The notes below the pieces were generated by a model. The model searched no databases. It worked only from the letters and a program-made list of their open reading frames with translations, and was not told where the DNA came from. Of a stretch of DNA of 64,000 nt, positions 19,846 through 27,100 are shown one piece after another. The stretch covers positions 2,070,215 through 2,134,214 of the forward strand of contig NZ_FRCH01000001.1 in assembly GCF_900142825.1 (NCBI RefSeq), in the 5' to 3' direction. Each line of letters starts with the position of its first letter. Positions within the stretch are counted from its first letter, which is position 1. The stretch is from Rhodanobacter sp. OK091. GTDB lineage: Bacteria; Pseudomonadota; Gammaproteobacteria; Xanthomonadales; Rhodanobacteraceae. The position numbers were made by a program, and so were the translations under genes.

Positions 19846-20010
19846 ACCATTGGACTTGAGATCATGAAGGATGGCCATGCTTCTCCGCGAAGCGGGCTCA
19901 TTGGGTGAGGCTGCCTTTGCAGACCAGATTGTTGCTTGATCGCTACCGCACCCGGCCAGCAGAACGCGGCTAACGGCGATGGCCTTCCATGTGGCGCGCA
20001 TGAGATTCAT
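19840..20010 (-). CDS. Small predicted lipoprotein (56 aa), possibly a degenerate cassette gene
   Basis: ATG 20010 opens a 56-codon frame. Its product has basic residues near the N terminus, a hydrophobic stretch, and the lipobox LLAGC followed by GSDQATIWSAKAASP. A Cys at about residue 21 followed by Gly-Ser-Asp is typical of lipoprotein maturation sites. It starts right at the end of one attC-like site and ends inside the next, exactly where a cassette gene should be. The hydrophobic segment contains an Arg, and the C-terminal half does not look like a conserved domain, so it may be a frameshifted remnant. Function is unknown. Confidence 0.5.
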   Translation of the reverse strand: MNLMRATWKAIAVSRVLLAGCGSDQATIWSAKAASPNEPASRRSMAILHDLKSNGG

Positions 20011-20062
20011 ACAACCTGGCGTTCGGCGTGAGAGGTGCCCAGCGGACGCAGTCCGTTGGGCG
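20009..20062 (-). other. attC-like site B (after GNAT 2), weak
   Basis: Read on the minus strand it begins with a perfect RYYYAAC box (GCCCAAC), includes a hairpin GCCCAACGGAC/GTCCGCTGGGC, and ends GGTTGTATG at the start of the next ORF. It lies 16 bp past the GNAT stop. The inner boxes are less like attC than in the other sites. Confidence 0.35.
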
Positions 20063-20078
20063 TCTTTCGATTGGAGGT

Positions 20079-20525
20079 TTAGAGCGCTTGCCGGTACACA
20101 TCGGGTTTGAGTATTTCCATCATGCTCGACGGATTGGCCAGCTCGCGGAACTCGAACTGCTTGTACAGATCATGTGCATCCTTGGTAGCGAGCATGAAGC
20201 GCCTTAGCCCTTGCAGGTCTTCATGCTCCTCGATGATTTGCATGAGCCACTTCGACAGGCCCTTGCCTCGATGTGCTTCGAGAACGAATACGTCTGCAAG
20301 ATAGGCGAAGGTGGCTTTGTCGGTGATCACGCGGGCGAACCCCACTTGCTCGGCTCCGCGGTACAGGCCAAAGCACAAGGAGTTGCTTATGGCCCGCTCG
20401 ACTACCGAGCGCGGAATGCCGGGCGACCAATAACTCTGCGCGAGAAACGCATGAATGATGGCGACATCCAGAAGCTCCGAATCAGTGGAGATCTCGTACT
20501 CGCCGCGTTGGACGTGGTTGGGCAT
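20079..20525 (-). CDS. GNAT family N-acetyltransferase
   Basis: The 148-residue product starts MPNHVQRGEYEISTDSELLD. It has a clear GNAT core: FGLYRGAEQVGFARVITDKATFAYLADVFV (beta strands), then the acetyl-CoA loop EAHRGKGLSKWLMQII (R-G-K-G-L) and a C-terminal strand with YKQFEFREL. This subfamily usually modifies small amines or amino acids; the substrate here is unknown. ATG 20525 was chosen because it starts 8 bp after an attC-like site and fits homologous N termini; 24 more upstream codons are open but overlap that site and the preceding gene. Confidence 0.88.
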   Translation of the reverse strand: MPNHVQRGEYEISTDSELLDVAIIHAFLAQSYWSPGIPRSVVERAISNSLCFGLYRGAEQVGFARVITDKATFAYLADVFVLEAHRGKGLSKWLMQIIEEHEDLQGLRRFMLATKDAHDLYKQFEFRELANPSSMMEILKPDVYRQAL

Positions 20526-20533
20526 ATGAAGTG

Positions 20534-20589
20534 CTCTAACGCTGTAGTTAAGCAGGGGCGAAGCCGCCCGTTTGAAGGAAGGGCTAGGC
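20534..20589 (-). other. attC-like site A (after the ABM-like gene)
   Basis: Read on the minus strand, the 56 bp go from GCCTAGCCCTTCCTTCAAAC through the stem GGGCG-GCTT-CGCCC to TGCTTAACTACAGCGTTAGA. R'' is GCCTAGC (one mismatch to RYYYAAC) and R' is GTTAGAG (one mismatch to GTTRRRY). The size is near the attC minimum. The ABM-like gene's TAG stop lies within it. This is the cleanest site of the four. Confidence 0.65.
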
Positions 20590-20919
20590 CTCGCCATGCT
20601 GGAGGGGGACCAGGAAATCTGATATCGGCTCGAGGACTAATTCTGGCAAGCTCTCGGCGATGGACTCGCGCAATTGCGCCCAAGCCTCGGGATCGACGGA
20701 CGAGCGAGCAAGCCCTTCAGCCTTTGCAGTTGCGGATGGCCACTGCGTGTAGCTGTACCAAATATCGTCTGGACCGCGATGCAAGCGCGAGCCCAATGAG
20801 CCGCGTTCAGTCAGCAGCAACTGAGTGATCCGCGACCACGCCTGGACAAACGTTTCCTCGGACCCGGGGCGCAGGCGCCAGCGATAGATGGCGCAGAAAG
20901 CGGAACTGGCATGGCTCAT
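20584..20919 (-). CDS. Small antibiotic-biosynthesis-monooxygenase-like (ABM, ferredoxin-fold) protein
   Basis: The 111 residues start MSHASSAFCAIYRWRLRPGS. The pattern of strand, helix (ETFVQAWSRITQLLLTERG), and then LGSRLHRGPDDIWYSYTQWPSATAKAEG fits dimeric alpha/beta-barrel ABM-type proteins, which range from heme-degrading or quinone-forming oxygenases to proteins of unknown role. No catalytic residues can be assigned. GGGAG lies about 6 bp upstream of the ATG. The stop codon is inside attC-like site A, and the ATG overlaps the TGA of a short open remnant upstream. Confidence 0.7.
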   Translation of the reverse strand: MSHASSAFCAIYRWRLRPGSEETFVQAWSRITQLLLTERGSLGSRLHRGPDDIWYSYTQWPSATAKAEGLARSSVDPEAWAQLRESIAESLPELVLEPISDFLVPLQHGEA

Positions 20920-21065
20920 ATATCTCCCATCCCGTTAGTTGTATTGCCGATCTCGCCACCGACAGGATTGCGCAGAAAAGCTGCGACTTCGTATTCCATG
21001 GCGCTGGGAGCCTCGTGGCAGTGCAGTGTAATCCCACGGCCCAATCCATATGCGCGATGTCGACC
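20916..21065 (-). pseudogene. Possible 3' remnant of an unidentified gene
   Basis: A 49-codon open stretch with no good start ends in TGA overlapping the ABM-like ATG. Its last part reads EAPSAMEYEVAAFLRN, then PVGGEIGNTTNGMGDI, and looks protein-like. It could be a truncated cassette gene or a short ORF starting at ATG 20999 (27 codons) that is translationally coupled to the ABM-like gene. The family was not recognised. Confidence 0.25.
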
Positions 21066-21087
21066 CTAGGGCGGCGGCGCTAGGAAA

Positions 21088-21168
21088 TCAGCTGCTTACT
21101 TTCTTCGCCGCCAGATAATTTTGCAGCCTGGTTCCGCCGCGTTCGTCGATCGGGAAATGACCGATCCA
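21088..21168 (-). pseudogene. Possible orphan C-terminal coding fragment
   Basis: A 26-codon stretch between two in-frame stops reads WIGHFPIDERGGTRLQNYLA and then AKKVSS. Its composition suggests a real C terminus whose 5' part has been lost. It lies between the cassette-like region and the glucan synthase gene. No family was recognised, and chance cannot be excluded. Confidence 0.2.
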
Positions 21169-21188
21169 TCATGGATGAGGGACGTCGA

Positions 21189-24100
21189 TCAGCTCGCTCG
21201 GGGATGATTGAGCTCCACGCTGTGTTCCACCCCGTCATCGGCCAGTGGAATACAGCCATCCGCCTGCACCACCCCGTCCAGCCACACGGTGCTCACGGTG
21301 CCGGCATCGCTCTGCCGCAGATCGATACGGTATTGCGTATCGAGGTAGCGGTAATCGAGCGAGAAGCCTTCCCACTCGGCAGGCAGCACCGGCGTGAAGC
21401 GCAAGCGGCCGGCTTCCAAGCGCAGGCCGAGCAGCGATTCGACGATCAGCCGGTACATCCAGCCGGCGGAGCCGGTGTACCAGCTCCAGCCGCCGCGGCC
21501 GATGTGCGGTTCGACCGCGTAGACGTCGGCGCAGACGACATAGGGTTCTACTTTGTAGACGTCCATCTCGGTGGCGTCGCTGCCATGGTTGACCGGATTG
21601 ATCATGCGCAGCAGTTCCCATGCGCGGGTGCTGTCGCCGAGTTTGGCGAAGGCCATCGTGGCCCAGATCGCGGCATGCGTGTACTGGCCGCCGTTCTCGC
21701 GCACGCCGGGGACGTAGCCCTTGATGTAGCCGGGGTCGAGCGCCGACTTGTCGAACGGCGGTTCCAGCAATTGCACCAGGCCCGCCTCGCGGCGCACCAG
21801 GTGCCGGTCCAGCGAGTTCATCGCCTGCTGCTGGCGTTCGGGCGTGGCGATGCCGGACAACACCGACCAGCTCTGCGCGATCGAGTCGATGCGGCATTCG
21901 TCGTTGCCGCTGGAGCCCAGCGGGGTGCCGTCGTCGAAGTACGCGCGGCGATACCAGGCGCCGTCCCAGGCGTGCTGTTCCAGCGCGACACGCAGCTGGC
22001 TGACTTCGCCTTCGCAGCGCAGCGCGAACGCTTCGTCGTCATGCAGGCGGGCCACTTCGGCGAAGCGGGTCAGCACCTCGCAGGAGAAGAAACCCAGCCA
22101 CACGCTTTCGCCGCGACCGGCTTCGCCGACCCGGTTCATGCCGTCGTTCCAGTCGCCGCTGCCGATCAGCGGCAGGCCGTGCGCGCCGCGCGGCAGGCTG
22201 CGTTCGATTGCACGCACACAATGCTGGTATAGGGTTTCGCGCAGGCTCGACGGTTGTGGCAGGTCGTAGTAGGACTCTTCGCCGTGATGCAGCGGGCGGC
22301 CTTCGATATAGCCGAGCTGCTCCCGCAGCACGTTCGTGTCGCCGGTGGCCAGCACGTAGCGGCTGGCGGCCAGCGGCAGCCACAGGTAATCGTCCGAACA
22401 CGCGGTGCGCACGCCGCGGTCCAGCGGCGGATGCCACCAATGCTGCACGTCGCCTTCGGGAAACTGGTGCGCGGCGCACAGCAGCAGTTGCGTCCGCGTC
22501 AGGTCGGGTGCCGCGTGCAGCAGCGCCATCGAATCCTGCAACTGGTCGCGGAAGCCGAACGCGCCGCCGGACTGGTAGTAGCCGCTGCGTGCCCACATGC
22601 GGCAGGCGATGGTCTGATACAGCAGCCAGCCGTTCGCCAGCACGTCGAGCGCCGGCTCCGGCGTGCTTATCTGCACGGCGCCGAGCATGCGTGCCCAATG
22701 GGCGTGGATCCTTTCCAGTGTTTCGGCGGCCACGCCGCGACCACGGAAACGCTGCACCAGCGCGGCAGCATCGGCGCCGTCGCGACCGAGGCCGAGCCGG
22801 AAGATCAGCTGACGTTGCTCTCCTGCGTCCAATGCCACGTTGACCTGCAATGCCGCGCACGGATCCAGTCCGGCGCCGAGGCGGCCAGACAGATGCGCGC
22901 GTCCCAGCCCAGCCGGCGCGACCGCACTGCCGTTGCGGCCGATGAACGCGCTGCGGTCGCCGTCGATGCCGCGGCCGGGATCGTCCACGTCGAAGAACGC
23001 GACGCGATTCGGGAACTCGCTGTTGTAGGCATTGCGGGCGAACAGCGCACCGCTGGCCGGATCCGATTCGGTCACCACGTGCATCGCGGTGCGCTCGCGC
23101 AGATCGCCGAGCAGCCATTCGACGTAGCCGGTGACGCTGAGCCGGCGCGGCTGGCCGGAGTCATTGCGCAGCCTCAGTACCGAGAATTTGACCGAGGCAT
23201 CCAGCGCCACGTAGATCCACAGCTCGGAGTGGATGCCGTCCTCGTCGTGCTCGAACACGCTGTAGCCGAAGCCGTGGCGGGTGACGTAATGGCCGCTGCC
23301 TCGCGCGGGCAGCGGCGTGGGCGACCAGACCTGGCCGGTTTCATCGTCGCGCAGGTACAGCGCCTCGCCGCTGCCGTCGCTGACCGGGTCGTTGTGCCAC
23401 GGCGTGAGCCGGAACTCGTGCGCATTCTCGCCCCAGGTATACGCGCTGCCGCTCTCGGAGATCACCGTGCCGAAGTGCGGATTGGCCAACACGTTGGCCC
23501 ATGGTGCGGGCGTGGCGTCGCCCGGGCCGAGCGTGATCACGTACTCGCGGCCATCGGCGCTGAAGCCGCCGTGCGGGTTGGTCAGCTGCAAGGTGGGAGG
23601 AGCCGGCGGCGCCAGTGCAGTCGGGATGCGCCGCGGTCTGCTGGCTTCGAAACGCGGTGCCTGCGTTACCGCCACGCGCCGGCTGATTTGCTCGGTTAGG
23701 CTGCCGCGGTTGTCGGCCAGGATGATCCGTGCGCTGGCCAGCATCACCAGCCGATCCTCGCCGGACAGCTGCTGCGCCGGACGCACGAAGATGCCGCCGG
23801 GACGGTCGAGCAGGCTCGCTTCGCTGCCCGACGCAATCAGTCCCATGATCTGGTCCTGCAATTCCTGCCGGTAGCCGGCGCGGTCCTCGTTCCAGATCAC
23901 CAGATCCACGGCAAGCCCCTTCAGCCGCCAGTACGCATGCGCCTGCACCAGCTGGCGCACCAGCTCGATCCGCGCGCGATCGGCAATCTGCAGCAGCACG
24001 ATCGGCAGGTCGCCGGAGATCGACTGACCCCACAGCCCGGACTGGCCGCGCCGGTTGCCGCGCAGGACGCCGGGCTCCGCACGCAGATTCGCGTTCGGAT

Positions 24101-27100
24101 AGATGATCGAGGTCGCCATGTGCTCATACAGCTGCGCATCGGCGAGGCTGGCATTGAGCTGGCGCAGCAGCACCTGGCTGTGTGTCCAGGCCAGGTCGAA
24201 CACGCGGTCGGCGAGGTGGCGGTCGCGGTACTTGCCGATCAGCTGGATGCAGCCGTCGCGGTGGTCGGCGAGCCCGGTGACGAAGTCGATCGTCGCGGAC
24301 TGTTCCGGCTCCAGCGTGATGCGGCAGCGGATCGCCACGATCGGATCGAGCACCGAGCCTGTGCTGTTGGACAGTTGCGACTGTTCGCGATCCAGCGCCT
24401 GCGGCTGCGTCAGATTGCGGCCGCGACCGATGAAGCGTGCGCGGTCGGTCTCGTAGGAGATCTGGTCGATGTCGGCGTTGTGCACGGCCAGCAGATGGCA
24501 CATCCACGGCACGTGTTCGTCGGCAGCGCGCGGGCGCCGGGTACATACGATCGCCTGCAGTTCCGGGATCAGCTCGGTCTGCACGAACAGCTTGCTGAAG
24601 GCCGGATGCAAGGCATCGGCTATCGATGGCGCCAGCACCACCTCGGCGTAGCTGGTCAGCTCGATCGTGCGCCGCATGCGGCTGCGGTTGGTGATGCGTG
24701 TGCGGCGCAGCTCGATATCGTCTTCCGGCGAGACCACGATCTCGGTATGCGAATCGAACTCGCGTTCGCGCACGCGGAATTCGGCGCGGGCATCGGAGAA
24801 GATCGCCTCGAACAGCTCGGTCTTCTTCAACGTCGGCTGATACGCGGTGGACCAGTAGTCGCCGCTGGCGACGTCGCGCAGGTAGCAGAACATGCCCCAG
24901 TGATCGCGCGTGATGTCCTCGCGCCAGCGTGTCAACGCCAGTTCGCCGCGACGGCTGTAGCCGCCGCCGGCACTGCTGACCATGGTGTGATAGCGGCCGT
25001 TCGACAGCAGTTGCACCGCCGGCCGCGGCCGGTTCGGATCGGTGAACACGCGCAGCCGTGCCTCGGCCGCGCGCGTCTGGCCGTCCGATTCGGGGAAACC
25101 GGAGGCGTGCAGGTATTCCGCGGCGGTCTTCGGCACGCGCTCCTGCAGCAGCAGGCTGGTGGCCTGGAACTGCGGGTCGGTCTCGAAGCGCCGCTGCATC
25201 GGCCGGCCCAGCAGCGCGTAGTCGAGCGCCAGCAGGCTCATGCCCTGGTGGTGCGCCATGAACGACTGCACCACGGCCGAGGCCTGACCCAGCGGCAAGC
25301 GCGCGGGGGTGTAGTCGATCGCTTCGTACAGGCCGAAGCGGCCTGCGGCGCCTGAATCGGCCAACCGCTGCAGATTTCTGGTCGCCGCCGCCGGCGCCAC
25401 CATCATCGCCAACGCGGTGGCGTACGGCGCGATCACCACGTCGTCGCCGAGCCCACGCTTGAGGCCCAGCCCGGGTACGCCGAACGCGCGGTACTGATAG
25501 GTAAAGTGCGCGTCCAGCGTGTTGTAGCCGGATTCGGAAACGCCCCATGGCACGTTCAGCTGGTTGCCGTATTCGATCTGGCGGGCCACCGCCGCGCGAC
25601 AGGTCTGGTCGAGCAAGGTGCCTTCATAGCTCGGCATCACCAGCGTGGGCATCAGGTATTCGAACATCGAGCCGGTCCACGACAGCAGCACGGGTTCGCC
25701 GCCGCTGGTGGTGAGCAGCCGGCCCAGCGAGAACCAGTTGTCCTGCGGCAGCTGACCCTGCGCGATCGCCACGAAACTGGCCAGCCGCGCCTCCGAAGCC
25801 AGCAGGTCGTAGTAGCTCGCGTCGAGCCGGCGCTCGTCGACGTTGTAGCCGATCGACAGCAGGTCGCGCGCGCTGTCGTATAGGAAGCGATAGTCCATCA
25901 AGGCCAGGTCGCCGGCCTGATGCGCGAGTTGCTCGATCACGGCGATGCGTTCGCGCGCGCGTTCGCGCATGGCGTCGGCGCCCGCGTCGGCGGGCCAGCA
26001 CAGCGGTTCGATCCGCGCCAGCTGGCGCAGCGTGGGAATGCCGTTGAAGCCGCCGTCATCGTCGTGCGGAGGATCGAGCTTGAAGGTGGCGGCTTCGTCG
26101 CACAGGTCGCTGCATTGTTCGAGCAGGGCGGCGAGCCAGAACTCCGCGCCGCTGCCGGGTTCGACCTGCAGCGATTGCGCCAGGACGTGGGCGTGATCCA
26201 GCAGTCGTTGCAACAGCGCCGCAGCGACGCTGGTGGTGGCCGGCGGCGTGGCCAGTCCATCCTGCAATGCTTGCCGCAGCGGATCCAGCGCCGACGCGGT
26301 GCCGGCATCGAGCGCGTCGTGCAGCACGTTCACGGTATCGAGCATGCCAAGCAGCACGCGCGGCTGGAACACCGGCTCGTCCGGCAGCGCCAGCAGACCC
26401 GGCCGCAGAGTCAGCAGGTGGCCGGCGAGGTTGCCGCTGTCCACCACCGAGACGTACAGCGGTGCCAGCGGTTGCAGGTTCAGCGTGTCGTACCAGTTGT
26501 AGAAGTGGCCGCGATGGCGCGGCAGCTGCTGCATCGTGGCCAGGGTCTGGCGCGTGCGATCGAGCAGGCTGCCGATGCTGAGGAAGCCGAAGTCGCAGGC
26601 GGCCAGATTCGCCAGCAGCGCCATGCCGATATTCGTCGGCGAGGTGCGATGAGCGATCACCAGCCCCGGCTGCTCCTGCACATTGTCCGGCGGCAACCAA
26701 TGATCGGCCGGGCCGACGTAGGTGTCGAAGAATGCCCAAGTGCGGCGTGCCAGCACGCGCAGGAAGCGCATCTGTGCCGCAGTTGGCGCAAACGTATCGG
26801 GCTTGCGTGGCTGGCTGATCCACCATGCCAGCGACGGCGACAGCAGCCACAGCAGCAACAGCGGCCCCGCCAGCAGCAATACCATCGGCCGTTGCAGCGT
26901 CAGCGCCACGGTCAGCCCCAATGCCAGCAGCGGGCCTAGCCACATCGTTCGCCACAGGGCCGCCGGTGCGTTGCTGCTGCGCCGTTCGACCTCGCTGGAG
27001 GTCTGCCACTGCAGCAGGTGTCGATGACTGATCGCCATCCGCCACAGCGTGCGCACGATCGCGTCGAGCTGGTACAGCACCTCATGCGGCAGCCAGGCCA

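Larger units (their letters stand above)
18367..20919 (-). mobile_element. Relic integron cassette array (attC sites, no integrase seen)
   Basis: Six small minus-strand genes lie head to tail: ABM-like, GNAT, small lipoprotein, VOC, DHCW cupin and GNAT. The first four are each followed by an imperfect palindrome with attC architecture: TTCAA-type and TTAA-type inner boxes between RYYYAAC-like and GTTRRRY-like ends, all in the same orientation relative to the genes. No intI gene is present, so this resembles a CALIN (attC cluster lacking an integrase). All sites have core mismatches, the VOC gene is frameshifted and no attC is visible after the cupin, so the array looks old and immobile. Confidence 0.65.
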
